A DNA stretch of 64,000 nt, from the NCBI GenBank assembly GCA_026214975.1, contig JAOBSW010000355.1, positions 1 through 64,000 of the forward strand, in the 5' to 3' direction. Position 1 is the first letter of the stretch. The number at the start of each line of letters is the position of its first letter. The notes under the pieces were generated by a model. That model did not search any database and was not told the DNA's origin. It was given only the letters and a program-made list of their open reading frames with translations. Source of the stretch: Gentiana macrophylla. Lineage: Eukaryota > Streptophyta > Magnoliopsida > Gentianales > Gentianaceae. The position numbers and the translations under genes were made by a program. This document shows, in pieces, positions 46,616 to 59,595 of this stretch.

Positions 46616-47172
46616 AATATATTTTAATTTGGAAGATAACATCGAACCCACTGTAAAACAATCTTTAAAACCATGTAACTAAGAGATAAATAGAAATAAA
46701 ATATGTGTCGATCTTGAACACCAGATTCATATGTGTACACCTCACCTAGACACATTTTTGCTGAGTCTTCATATTCAGACTCATAAGCATGAGATCAAGG
46801 CATTCCTCATAGTCCAAATTCAAAGGATGTTGTACCGGGTAAATCAGACGCTATAGATAAGGAGCAATGTCAAGCGGGAGCAATGTCGCTTTAGTCGGGA
46901 GAGAGTGAATAAAATTGAGTAATGCAAATCGCTAAAATACTTAGTCTAGTTAGCTTTAAACTTGAAAAGAGTTAATTGACAAAAAAAGTGACATTTTAAC
47001 AAACACTTAGAGTGATTAATCTAAAACTAATTTAGATGTTAACAAGTTAACTATGACTAATTATTCCTCACTTAATTGAAACATATAAACCAAAATTAAA
47101 GATAGAAAAGATAGTTAGCTTTATTACCTCATTCCTCACCAAACCGGTGAAAATACGCAACCTTAAAAGAAA
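46616..47172. other. No gene seen
   Basis: AT-rich sequence; the first ~60 bp match 40413-40470, the rest is unassigned up to the gypsy LTR. Confidence 0.5.
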
Positions 47173-48729
47173 AATCAACGAAGCGCGCTAAACGCCGCCG
47201 CCAAAAAAATGCAAGAATATTCGGGCCAGACTTAGAAAAAAAGAAACCGTAAAAGATAATCAATTCTCGGGCACAATCATAGGTTCAATCATATACAACA
47301 ACTAATCATGTTTCTCGATCCATTAGAGTCCTCTATTGTTAATTGAGTTACCTACCTTGGGCTTAATGTCTAAGACTAATTCAGAAAAGGTAGATGATTA
47401 TCCCTCCGCATTTTAGTGGTCTTTTGACCTCCACGGGTTCTTCCACCTTCAGAGAGGTAGCACATGCATCGCGATTTAGCCTCGGTGCCTAGCTTTAAGA
47501 GAGACATTCTTTTTTAGTCACCTTGTTTATTGCTATTAAGAGCCAACCTAAGTGTTTTCAAATAATCCCCTCACACATACTACTCTTTCCTAGAATACTA
47601 GATGTACTCGGATAAGTCCTAGTCACATACATTGCATATTGATGAATCTTAATTCATAGCACAAGCCTATCATGCTCTTTGTCGTGGGATCTAAGTGTTT
47701 TCAACATCCCTTTAAACTACATTAAGTTCCTAGAATCAACCTCAACGGACAAGCTCAATTCAGCTTGTCTATAATTACCATGTTACATATCAAATACAAA
47801 GGTTTCGACGATATAGTTAAAGCACGGTGTTTTAACCTTCAAGGTTTGAATCAGCATCTAACATATACCAAGACATATCAAATAAAAAGGATTCATATAG
47901 TTAAAGCATGACGTCGCTCACCCAAAATAGCTTCAACTTCGAATACAAAATGGAGCACCAATAGTGACGCCCGCCCATTCAACTCGAATGTAAACCAGAC
48001 TCTCAGACGTCAGCTTCGCCCAAGATGGAAGACGCTGCTCGAGATCGCATACGTCATTACCGACGCTGGTCCACCTGGTTCGACCGAACCCTAATTTTCA
48101 TCGCTCAACCCCAGATCGTATTACCACCCAAAACCTAAAAATAATAACGCAATGAGCACTTAGACCTCGCCTGGTCAATACCATAACATCCATAGTCATT
48201 TACCAAGGCAACAACTCAATTTTCTAACACCAAAACGTCTCGAACATGATCAAATCCTATAACTAGTAATTGATTTCATAGGACAGAAGTTCTTCTTACC
48301 TATTTGCAGCCCCAAAACCGATCAATATCGCTCAAAAATCGCCGCAATCCCACAAAACCGATGCCAAAAAGTGTGCTCTTCACGCCGAGTCCAATTCTTG
48401 AACTGCTCAAAACGATCAACTCTACTCTAGAATTGTGAAGAACTCTCTTTCTTTTCTTCTTTCTCCTCACAATGCCGCATGGGTGGGAGGGGGAAGGCTT
48501 AAAATCAAACTGGAAAATCCCCGAATTAGGTTAGTCTTAGCATTAAAAAGGAGTTAACCATTTTCCTAATTGCCTCTTGACCACAAAACTGATTTTCCTT
48601 TTAATTACATATATAAAATTTTGAGAATATATATATAATGTCCAAAATAATTAACTCAATAAAAGGAAACCAACCTAATATTTCGCTGCAAAAGACACGC
48701 TCGCTCTTTCCGAAAGTCGGAATATTACA
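47173..48729 (-). repeat. 3' LTR of the Ty3/gypsy element (end truncated)
   Basis: On the minus strand it starts TGTAATATTCCGACTTTCGG at 48729, right after a polypurine tract (TTTTTAAGGGGAA, about 48730-48745). It matches 53990-55624. The last ~340 bp of the LTR are missing at the 47173 end. Confidence 0.8.
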
Positions 48730-48745
48730 TTCCCCTTAAAAAGGA

Positions 48746-51700
48746 GTTTCACTCAAACAGAACATACCGGTAAATCCCAAATTTGAACTCACTACATGTC
48801 GCCTTCCACTTCCCAAGTTGCCTCCTCGGGTGAATGATTGCTCCACCGAACTAACACCAAAGTGGATCATCCGCCTCTTTAATCATCTTTTCTTTCCGGC
48901 CCAGATCTTGATCGGCCTCTCGTCCAGGCAAGATTATCTTGTAAGATTTCCGGGTCAACCGTAGTTTCCACATCATTCTTCTTCGTACACTTTTTCAACA
49001 TCAAACGTGAAACACATTATGGACTCTCGACATTGATCCTGGCAACCAAGCTTATAAGCTAACGCCCCAACTCTCTCCAAATCTCAAAAGGTCCAACATA
49101 CCTTGACTTAGCTTTCCTTGTCCAAAGCGCTGCCTCTCTTTCATCGGTGAAGCTTTTGATCGTAAACTCTATCACCGACTTCAAACTCAAGAGGTCTTCT
49201 AACATCAGCCCCAACTTTCCGCCTCGCCTTGAATCGCTTTCGCATTCTTCTTCTGACCAATCGAACTCCTTTTCCTTTGCTTGTTCAACCATCTCCGCCC
49301 TGAATCTGCCTCCCGACTTCATCCCAAAACAAAGCTGGCGACATCTTCTCTCCCATACAACGCTTCAAACGCGGCATGCCTATACTTGCATGAAAACTGC
49401 TGTTGTAGGCAACTCCGCTACCGACAGTAATCGCCCCATGATCCACCTACTCCAAAACACAAGCTCAAGATGTCCTCAAGTGTCCTGATGGTCCTCCTTA
49501 GATTTTCCATCTCGCTCGAGGGTGAAAAGCCGCTCAAATCCAACTTGGTCCCCAAGGCTTCTTGCAAGCTCTTCCAAACTGACTTACAAATCTCAATCAC
49601 GGTCCTAAATCATCGAGATTGGAACTCCGTGTAGCTTCACATATATTGTCCAGAGCATAGTGTCGCCATCTTCTTTAATGGCATGTCGACTTTGCATGGT
49701 AAGAAATGGGCAGATTTGGTCAATCCATCACATTACCAAATTGCGCCGTGGTCCGCCTCTTGTCTTAGGTAATCCGGTGATGAAGTCCATTGTGATCTTA
49801 TCCTATTTCCATTCGGGGATATCCAATGGCTTAAGCATTCCACTGGTCCTCATGCTCCGCCTTAACCTTTGACATACATCACACTGCCACAAACTTGGCT
49901 ATTTCACTTTCATCGAGGCCACCAAAATCTTTCCTTAAGTCTCAGACATTTTAGTAGCACCTGGATGAACCGCAAAGCTTATCCTAATGTTCTTTTCTAT
50001 AATTTTTTTCTTGTCTCAAGTCGCCAACATTGGGTACACATAGACGATCCTGATACTACTGATTTCACTTTATCCAACACGAATCAACCGTGAGGCTTCT
50101 CCCTAGCAAATACGCTCAAATCCAACAAAACCGGTCTTCGCCTTGCTTTCCCGAATATCATCCATCAACTCGACTCTTGCAACAACAACGGTGCCACAAA
50201 CCTGCCCTGTCTTCAATCCGATCAAGCTTCCGATTTCCAACCCATCTAACCTTTCTCGCCACTACCTCAACACCTGGAAGCCGCGAACATCATCGGTTTC
50301 CTACCAAAGCACCGCACACTACATTTGCTTTTCCTGGATGGTATCAATATCCAAATCATAGTCCTTAACCAACTCTAACCATCTCCTCTCAGCTCATATT
50401 TAGGTTCTCTGTGTGAAGAAATACTTTAAACTCTGCATGGTCGGTGAAGATCCTTGCTTTAACCCCATATAAGTAATGCCTCCCAAGTCTTTAAGGCAAA
50501 TACTACCACCACAACTCTAGATCATGTGTCGGTAGTTCTTCTCATGTACCTTCAATCGCTTAGATGCATAAGCTATCACTTTTCCTCCTTGCATCAACAC
50601 ACAACCCAAACCTCGTCTCCAAGCATCCGTAGATCATAGTTATCAAAAATCTCCGAATCGCTAACATCGTGCCAGAGTCAACTTACTTTTCAAGATATGA
50701 AAGGCCTTATCACACTATTGCTAGTCTCATTCAAATTTCACATTCTTCTGGTCGCGGTCACCGTGAGAGGAGCTATCATCTTCGAAATCTTGTACGAACT
50801 TCCCTCAGAGTAATCAAACAACCTAAGAAAGCTTCTACTCAAACTGGTAGGTTTAGGCCACTCTCAATCGCTTTCGATCTTTGCCGGATCAACTTGAATA
50901 CCATCTCCGTAAATTACATAACCCAAGAAACTCACTGATCCAACCAAAAGTCACACTGGAAAACTTTGGCGCATAACCGATTCTCTTCTTCAAAGCAGTC
51001 CAACACTATCCTTAGTGTTCCTCGTGTTCTTCTCATCCTTAGAGTAAACTAGATATCGCCTCTATGAACACTATCATTTAACTTATCCAAGTACGGCATG
51101 AAAACCTCGCCGCATCAAATCCATAAATGCAGACGGAGCATTATAGTGAGTCCAAAAGGCATACAAGGAACTCATAATGTCCATATCTCATACCGAAGTC
51201 GCTCTTCGTATATCTCGCTATCTTAACCTTCACCGATGATATCCGGACCTCAGTCAAGAAAACACTCTTTAGAATCGATTAAACAGATCATCTATCCTGC
51301 AGAGGATACTTATTCTTGATGGTAAGGTTGTTCAATACTCGTAGTCGACATTCTCATGCCGCCATCTTTTCTTCTTCACAAACAAGACCTGTGGCGAGGT
51401 ACTGGCTGAATTATGTCTCCTTTCAAGCATATCTTTGCTGAGCTTTCAACTCCTTTAATTCAGCCGGTGATCGGATCGGTGCCGCCTGTATCAATCAATT
51501 TCAAACTCTATCTACGGTCGGCATGTTTCGGCGAAATTCGTGGTATTCCCTCACTATGGGAGTCTCTCTAACTTAGGCTTCGCTTTGTTCCACTTGACAA
51601 CCCTTTCGCCTTTGTGATATGATCGGATGACTCGCTTGTACACATTCCTTGATACGCCTGTCCGACTTTAAAAGTCACTTTCTTTCTCTTTATAAATTAA

Positions 51701-53630
51701 GTGTACATAATTCTCGGATAGCCAATCTATTCCGAGGATTACATCAAAACCAAAAGTCCAAAATCAGAAAGTTGTTTTACATCGATAAGGTCCGACTTTA
51801 ACTTCCACTTGTGGTATCATTCTAGTTACCCTTGTTACCTTCCCTAACGGGCATAGTTATCTCCAAAGTGTTTTTAAAGGCTCAAGGTAAATCCAACTTA
51901 GCTACCTTGGTTGACACAAAAGTATTTGACGCCCCGTGTCAAACAAAGCCTTGACCACTAAGTTTTCTAACATTATCGCATCTAGGATGCATATTCATTT
52001 ATTTAAATATAGTTACAACATGAATAATCACGCTTATAAAATATCTTAACAAAAGAATGAAACAAAACATGGTACCTAAATAACGCTATCCTTCTGGTTC
52101 CACAAAATTAGCATCCGCGTAAAACTCGAACTGGTCGGCTCGGGCCGCTTCTCCCGCTACCTTGGCTCGAACCACTTTTGTTTCTCTGCTTGGACACGCC
52201 TAGAAAAAGTGTCTTGCTCACCATAAACGTAATAACCGCATTACTCTCTCGCACTCTCCTCAGATGATTTCGCTGCACTTGGGGCAAAGTGGTGCAATCG
52301 CTCGGGCTTTAGCCAGAGGTGCCGAGTCTCTTGGTCGTCGCCGTGGCGCCTCCCTATAACCGCTTTGACTTGTCCCCAAATTTCTCTTATTATTGACAAC
52401 CATCAGAGTTTCTTTCCGAAAGTCTCGACTTCCAAGGCTTTATTCATCAACTCTCGCCATATTCCTTGCCGTGAATCCTAGCATGCCCGATCAATCTCAG
52501 AGGCCAACCCATCCTTATGTAGGGCCATCTTTCTCTTCCACTTTCATCAATTCCGATAGAACCTTCCTAACTCATTGAATTTATTAGTGTAATTGGGACA
52601 CCTCAGTCGATGATTGCCTTGCTTGTGCTTCGTGAATTGACTTGCTTTATTTGCTTGAATCAGAATCGGAAGTACTCATTATAAAACATCGCCTTGAACC
52701 CTTCCCAATCCATTACCTTACCGCTGTCGCTTTGAATGGCATCAATCCATGCTTTCGCCGGCTCCCAACATAAACCGATCGCTAGTTGTGCCATCTCTCG
52801 CCTCGTGAACATGTATGTTCCCTACAAGCTTTCTCGAGTCCTCTTATCCATTCCTCGCTTAGAATGCTCCACATTACCAAAGAAGTTCTCAACTCGATTT
52901 CTCTCAATCTTGTATACCAATCCATCACCGGTGCTTGCTCAAAGTCGGTCTAACTGGGTGGGTGAACCGGAGGGTAACCAAAAGATACATGCGGGCCGAC
53001 ATCGCTGATGTTGAGGATAAGGTGGGATTACTTGAGGCTCATTTCTGATACGGATAGTACTTCCGATAAAACTGATGTCGCTGAGGTCGCTTAAAACCAA
53101 AGGGTGGATGACCAACGCCTTGCTGGTGGTCAAAGCGCAGAAGGTGGTATCAGAGGTTGAGGAACATGACCCAAGTGAGGAGGGTAAGACCTGGCCGCCG
53201 CCGAGGATACACCTGAGGATAAGCACTAGATGGTGGTGGATACACATTGGTCACCCGTGGTGGCGCACTAATCGTGGAATGTCGCTTACTATGTTGGACA
53301 CACGAATAGTGCTTGTCCGTGCTCTCCATAAATGTAGTTATATCTTGGCGGTGGTCGGGTGGCAGATTCTCGATGCGCCTCGTGACACATCCCGCTGAGT
53401 CCGTGGTGTAGCGTGGTGTACATGGGGTGGTGAAAGACTCAAACGAGGCGAAGGATTCGCCCACAAATCCACCCCTACCACGGGCACCGGGCTCTTCGCC
53501 TTGTCTAACCTCCTCGAGCTCTCACCCACGTAATGCCTCTTCTTGTCGTTACCATGCTCAAAGATCAAGAAAACCAGACGTTATTAAAGATCTAAAGAAA
53601 CTTATCTTAAAGAAAGGAATTCTAAAGAAC
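48746..53630 (-). pseudogene. Ty3/gypsy (chromovirus-like) gag-pol, heavily frameshifted
   Basis: Reading down the minus strand: gag at 53000-52400 (FYNEYFRF region), a damaged CCHC knuckle near 52230, protease ALFDTG at about 51940, reverse transcriptase with MPYLDK and the IDDI catalytic region (about 51060-51090), then EFLGYV-type and SFLG segments to 50810, RNase H ([20 protein letters not shown] at about 50510-50575 and DYDLDI..YHPGKANVV at about 50330), integrase (TMDFITGLPKTRGGP at about 49740-49785 and VWKSLQEALGTKLDLSGF at about 49535-49585), the YVGPFEI end (49085), and chromodomain-like VLVRWSNHSPEEATWEVEGD (about 48800-48860). The order is that of plant chromoviruses. Stops and indels occur throughout; no domain is intact. 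Confidence 0.9.
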
Positions 53631-53643
53631 GCTCTCGATACCA
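53631..53643 (-). other. Primer binding site of the gypsy element
   Basis: TTGGTATCGAGAGC on the minus strand, an initiator-Met tRNA type site with one extra base, just inside the 5' LTR. Confidence 0.65.
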
Positions 53644-53644
53644 A

Positions 53645-55624
53645 CCGTAACGCCCGCTCTCGGACACCCGAGTCCTTATCCGAAAAAAACGCTCGCACGA
53701 TAAAATAAATATAAATTCTTTTATACGTAGTTTCTACTACGTCAGATCAAAATGAAGGCAAAACGGAAGCAAACTCTGGTATATAAAATTTTTCCCAAAA
53801 TTAAAGAGTAGTAAAAGAAATCTAAGGGTAGAAATGTAAACTATTACATTTGGAAAAGTACCTAAAATCCTAAAAGATGTAATACGACAAATCGCCAAAC
53901 CGTAGTCTACCTCAAAAGTAACGGAAAGTACAACCAAAGAAAAGCGTAAAAGAAACATCTTGATTCTTCAACGAAGCGGCGCCAAACGTCGTTGCCAAAC
54001 TCTTCCTCTAAAACTGCTTCGCCTTCTCCCCCAAACACATAGAAAAAGTATGCATTCGAGGTAAGTACAGCAGACTTAGAAAGAAAGAGAAGCTATGAAA
54101 GCAATCATAGTTATGATTTAAAAGATAATTATTTAATTAGTTGATTAAATGAGACCAACTCAATCTAGGGTTCACTTGCAGGCTCATCAACACGTCTGTG
54201 ACTAATCAAGCTTTAACTTAGCCTATCTATGTTACAATCAGACTCAATGGCACTACGCTAAGATCCACCTCCAAGCAGAGTCCCTCTCAGATTTTAGGGG
54301 TCATTGACCCACAGAGTTATTCTACCTTGGGAACACTCTATTGCAACATATTAGTGGATCACACCAATACCCACTAAGTCTGTAAAAGGTAGACTCCGAT
54401 AGCACGCACACCTCGGCCAGAGTCCCTCCGCACTTAGTGGTCTTTTGACTCCACGGTTCTTCCACCTTCAGAGATAGCACATGCATCGCGATTTAGCCTG
54501 GTGCCTAGCCAAGAGAGACATGTTGTTTAATCTTTTACTAGTCACATACGCTGTTTATTAAGTTATTAACTAGCCAACCTAAGTGTTTTCAAATAATCTC
54601 CTCACACATACTACTCTCTTCCTAGAACACTAGACACGGACAAGTCCTAGCACATACACGTATATTGATGAATCCTAATTCATCAAAGCACAAGCCTATC
54701 ATGCTCTTCCGACGGATCCTAACTTCATCTCCTTTAAGAGTACATTCGTGTTTTAATCGAATCTAATCGTAAGCTCAATTCAGCTTGTCTATATTTATAC
54801 CATGTTACATATCAAATACAAAGGTTTCATATAGTTAAAGCATGTTTCAAGGTCGAATAGCACCTAACATAGAAAAGAAGGCACAAAAATGGACGCCTGT
54901 TTAAATAGTGGACGCCAGCTCCACCCAAAACAGCTTCAACTCGAATGTAAATAGCACCTCTCGACGCTTGTCCATTACAAACGTGACGCCGCCCAAGATG
55001 GAATTTAGGCTGGACGCCGTCTGCATACCGACGCGCCCACCTGGGTTCGACCGAACCCTAATTCTTCATCGCTCAACCCGTGATCGATACCACCCAAAAC
55101 CAGAAAAATAACAATGCAATGAGCACTTAGACCTCGTCTAACAATACCATAACATCCATAGTCATTTACCAAGGCAACAACTCAATTTTCTAACACCAAA
55201 ACGCCTTGGAACATGATCAAATCCCTATAACTAGTAATTGATTTCATAGGACAAGTTCTTCTTACCTATTTGCAGCCCCAAACCGATCAATACCGCTCAA
55301 AACTGGCCGCAATCCCACAAAATCGATGCCGCAAAAAGTCAGGTTCTTCACGCCGAGTCCAATTCTTGAACTGCTCAAAACAATCAACTCTACCTCTTAG
55401 AATTGTGAAGAACTCTCTTTCTCTCTTTTCTCCTCACAATGCCGCATGCGGAGTGGGAAGGCTGAAATCAAATCGAAAATCCTCGAATTAGGTTAGGTCT
55501 TTAGCATTAAAAAGGAGTTAACCATTTTCCCTTAATTGCCCTTGACCACAAAACTGATTTTCCTTTTAATTACATATATAAAATTTCGAGAATATATATA
55601 TATAATGTCCAAAATAATTAACTC
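53645..55624 (-). repeat. 5' LTR of the Ty3/gypsy element (start truncated)
   Basis: Matches 47173-48640, including the CATGCATCGCGATTTAGCCT block and the AT-rich start. The first ~95 bp of the LTR present at 48640-48729 are absent: similarity stops at ATAATTAACTC (55624). No target duplication can be assessed because both outer ends are lost. Confidence 0.8.
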
Positions 55625-56381
55625 CGAATAAGACGAACTGAGCAAAAAATGGTGTGGGGAAATAGGGTGATCTCGTAGTTCCTACGGGGTGGAGATGATG
55701 GGGTCTGTAATCTCTAATGAAAAAGATAGCTCCTGTGTCTAACCGCTAATTCTTCATAAACCCCTACTCCATTCTTTTCCTTGACTAAGAGAAACGGGGG
55801 CTTCAGGCGTATACCTGTTTTGAATAGGTACATGCTTGTCGTGGGATCAGAATTGTTTTCTGAGTATGGAATTTAATGTGGTATCTGACACCTAGAAGCA
55901 GAGAAACTGCGAAATTGCCTTCTTAACTACCTCTATTGGCAGCCGGAAGCCTATAAGGGGATATAAAGACAATAACAACGATAAAAAGGAAAATTAGACA
56001 CATTTTTAATGAGTAGACAACGTATAAATTAAATGATTTTTTCAAAATACAATGAGTTCCAAAACATGTCAAACACACGGGACAGAGATAATACTTTTCC
56101 ACTTTTACCCAACCTTTAGTTATAATCGTTACATAATGTCTTCAATTACATGTTTAATCCAAAAAAAAAAAATTCTCCAATGTCAAAGAACTACTGCTAA
56201 AGGTAACATTTTCCAATTATATGTTTTCGATTACGTATTTTCCATGCCATCGAGGGGTATGTTTCCAAGGTAACATTTAAGAAGACAAAATAAAAGAAGA
56301 ATAATCTTGTCATTTGATTGAGCATATCGTTTGAGATCTTGAAAAAGTGATAATATAAAAATCAATAAAATAAATAAATAA

Positions 56382-56439
<58 letters not shown>

Positions 56440-56717
56440 CTCCCATCATTTCATGATCCATAAAAATTGAGGGCATCTAGCAGTATCTCTTTATTATTTT
56501 GTTACTTTTATTATAAGTATATTATTACATGTGTTTTTCCCAAGCCTAACTGGCCCTCTAATAAAAATTGGTGTAAAACAATCCTCTAGTAACACTATCT
56601 CAATATATATTGTATATAATCCTACGTTAAAAAAATCGTATTTCAACTTTGAGAAAGGGTGATTGAAAGGAATATTTGCACCATTTTTTGCAGGAACATG
56701 ACTAGGTACAATCAGGC
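55625..56717. other. No gene recognised; contains a TA microsatellite
   Basis: Includes a GGAATTTAATGTGGTATCTG phrase (55868) that recalls the inverted copia LTR at 41060, and a TA run at 56381-56438. I see no supported ORF. Confidence 0.5.
56381..56438. repeat. (TA)n microsatellite
   Basis: Pure TA dinucleotide run of about 57 bp. Confidence 0.95.
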
Positions 56718-57329
56718 TGTCAGTTCTGGTGACTTGATCTCTAAACTGATGAATAAACTGGTGGAACTAATCTAGAAAACAGAGACTGAGAATGATGGTC
56801 ATTTTTAGTAAAGTATATTTGGTTCTGTGAAAGTTAGTTTCATGAAGTGCAACTGACTTTCTTGCTATGTCAGCAGTCAGTTCTGGTCCGCTGAGTTTTG
56901 ATGAGTATAGCTGAGTTCTACATCTGAGCAGTTGATTAAAAGTCTGGGTGAGTCTGTTCTAAACTGAGTTTCATCTGGTGGATAACAGCAGGAGCCGTGG
57001 TCCACATCTGGGGTATTTATGACAATTCCGACAAAGATCTTTGGAGGTTAGTGTTTGGGATTTGTTCCTATAAATACCAATGTTGTAATCAATACAATGT
57101 GTGTCTTTCCAGAGTGTTAATTTCACAAGTGTGTGGAATACCTTGTAAATTTGTGTATCATAAAATATCTCCTTTTTTCTGTCCGTGGAGTAGTCGACAC
57201 AACGCCGGAAACCACGTTAAATAACTGTGTTCACTTTGTTTATGTGTTTTATCAATTCCGTCCTACTTTATGTTTGCATTGCTTCTGTTTTATCTTTCTT
57301 AAATTGCAAGCTTCTTGTCTGTGTTTTCA
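56718..57329 (+). repeat. 5' LTR of the second copia element (612 bp)
   Basis: Starts TGTCAGTTCTGGTGAC and ends ..GTGTTTTCA six bases before the PBS. TATA box at 57069-57076 (CCTATAAATACC). Matches the 3' LTR at 61555-62057. Confidence 0.85.
57069..57076 (+). promoter_or_regulatory. TATA box in copia 5' LTR
   Basis: CCTATAAATACC, also at 61908-61915 in the 3' LTR. Confidence 0.6.
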
Positions 57330-57335
57330 ACTAAC

Positions 57336-57347
57336 TGGTATCGGAGC
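57336..57347 (+). other. Primer binding site of the second copia element
   Basis: TGGTATCGGAGC, complementary to initiator-Met tRNA with one mismatch. Confidence 0.75.
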
Positions 57348-57462
57348 ATCAGGTTCAAGATTCAGGAGTTTAATGTTGAACATAGTTGATCTTCACCAAG
57401 ACCGGTTTCCGGTGCTAGGATTTTGTGATCAAAGGTTTGTTCTTTAATTAGAAGGATGTCAG

Positions 57463-58260
57463 CAATGGATTGATAAATTTACGGGGAGGAACATATTCAG
57501 TTTTTGGCAAATCAAGATGCGGGCCTTGTGAAAGCAACAACGATTGTGGAATCCTTTATCTGATAGAGAGGATGCCAGTTCTGCAGATTATACCAGTCTG
57601 GAGGAGAAAGCACATTCAACCATCATTTTGTGCTTGTCTGATGATGTTATCACGTGGTTGCCGAGGAAGACAAATACGCTAAGTTATGGTTGAAGCTTGA
57701 AAGCCTCAGATATGACTATGTCATTGACCAACAAGTTGTCAGCAAGCAGAGGCTATTCAAACCTAAAATGCATGGAGGGGGCTGGGCTGAGAGATCATCT
57801 TGATCGGTTGAACACAATATTACTCGATCTTAGGAATATTGATGGTAAGATTGAGGATGAAGATGCTACTTCAATTTTGATGGTTTCATTACTTTCATAT
57901 GAGAACTTTGTGCAAACCCTTCATAGTTGGGAAGAATATAGTTGCTTTTAAAGGATGTAAGGTCACTTTACATGCCAGGGAGCCGAGAAATATGGCAAAC
58001 CGGAGCAGCATAATCGTGCTATTGGACTAGTAGTCAGAGTAGCCGTGTGGAAAAGGGCATGGTCAGTCTAGGAAAAATAATTTCAAGAATACAAGGTCCA
58101 AAGGTCCTAAGTCCACAAATGTTTGCAATTATTGTAAAGAGCATGGACATTGAATGTCCAATTGTCCATAGGGGTAGAAACAGTAAAGAGAATAACTGCA
58201 CAAATCGCCGTGGGCAAATGAGCATGAATGAGATGAGGATATGGTTCTAGTGGCAGAGAC
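57463..58260 (+). pseudogene. Copia gag region
   Basis: FTGRNIFSFWQIKMRAL (57478-57530) is the copia gag N-terminal motif. UBN2-like sequence follows (57697-57951: LRDHLDRLNTILLDLRNIDG). A CCHC knuckle VCNYCKEHGH lies at about 58121-58150, with a stop after the His. Several stops and frameshifts are present. Confidence 0.8.
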
Positions 58261-59595
58261 TCAAAGACATCAAACTCGATGTGTGGATTTCGACTCGGAG
58301 CATCCTTTCATATTTGCCCTCACATAGAGTGGTTCTCAAGTTATCAGCAGATAGATGGTGGTCGTATATCTATTGCAAACAGCATGGTCTGCAAGGTAGT
58401 TTTGATTGGCTTAGTTCAATTAAGGAAAAAGGTAGGAAGATTCTGTAAACTGAGTGAAGTTAGACATGTTCCACAAATTACCAAAACTTCGTATCTTTCA
58501 GTTTTTGGACATCGTGGGATTGGCCAAGGGGTAATGTGGTGTGCTAAGGTCTATAAAAATTAAGTTTTGGTTCTCAAAGGAGTCAAGAAAGGGACTCTGT
58601 ATATACTACAAAGGTCAGTTGTTGCTGGTTCGGTTTCTGTGGCATCAACCATGATTCATCAGTCACAGCTTACAAAACTGTGGCACATGAGACTGGGTCA
58701 TATTGGTGAAAAGGGGATGCAGGTTCTTTCTCAGAAAGATCTTCTTGGAGAGTGTAAGGTCAAGCATCTCGACTTTTGTGAGCATTGTGTGTTTGGGAAT
58801 CTTCATAGGGGCTAGTTCTCAAAAGGGTACACAACACAAAGTCATCCCTTGATTACATTCATTCTCGATTGTTGGGGCCATCAAAGGTGGAGTCACAGTG
58901 GTCACATATATTTTGTGTTATTCATAGATGACTATTCAAGGATGACTTGGGTGGTGATGATGAAACATAAAAGTGAGGCATTCAAGAGATTCATGCAATG
59001 GAAGGCTCTAGTTGAAAATCCGTTGGGGAAGAAGATCAAAAGGCTTCATACAGATAATGGTCTGGAATTCTGCTGGAGTGAGTTTGATGAGTTGTGCAGA
59101 AATGAGGGTATTGCCAGACATCATACAGTCAAGAATACTCCTCAGCAAAATGGTGTAGTTGAAAGAATGAATCAAACTCTTCTGAAGAGAGCAAGATGCA
59201 TGCTCACTCATGCTGGTTCATCAAGGAGATTTTGGGCAGAAGCTGTTAGCATAGCTTGCTACTTAATCAACAGGAGTCCTCACACATGGATCAATCTCAA
59301 AACACAATTTGAGATGTGGTCAGGCAAGCCTGCTGACTACTCAGTTCTAGGGGTATTTGGAAGCACAATTTACTACCATGTCAGTGAAAGAAAATTGGAA
59401 CCAAGGGCAAAGAAAGGAGTGTTTGTGGGGTATGGTGATGGAGTTATGGTTATAAAATTTGGTCAACAAAGAGAAAATAGAGTTATTCTCAACAGAGATA
59501 CATTTTTGATGAAAATTTATGCTCGGGCCTCATCAAGATGGAGGATGCCGGAAATCAAACCCTGCTCAAATCGGGAAAACCGACAAGAAGGTTGA
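58261..59595 (+). pseudogene. Copia protease, GAG-pre-integrase and integrase
   Basis: Protease: the aspartate codon survives in GACTCGGAGCA (58292), but a missing base puts the GAS motif out of frame; SFHICPH follows. GAG-pre-integrase: KLWHMRLGHIGEKGMQVLS and FCEHCVFG (58676-58800), giving the HHCC zinc site. Integrase core: an extra C at CTCGATTG (58864-58871) disrupts the first catalytic aspartate context; FVLFIDDYSRMTWVVMMKHK, LHTDNGLEF (second Asp) and QQNGVVERMNQTLL (catalytic Glu) are intact in 58849-59595. The integrase ORF of 248 residues is the best preserved copia protein here. Confidence 0.92.

Noticed and set aside
53075..53398. Plus-strand ORFs in 49147-53708
   Set aside because: All lie antisense to the minus-strand gypsy polyprotein, whose domains are recognisable on the other strand.
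56753..56780. CTGATGA word as a hammerhead ribozyme core (retrozyme-like LTR)
   Set aside because: No matching GAAA core and stems are apparent, and the LTR belongs to a coding copia element.
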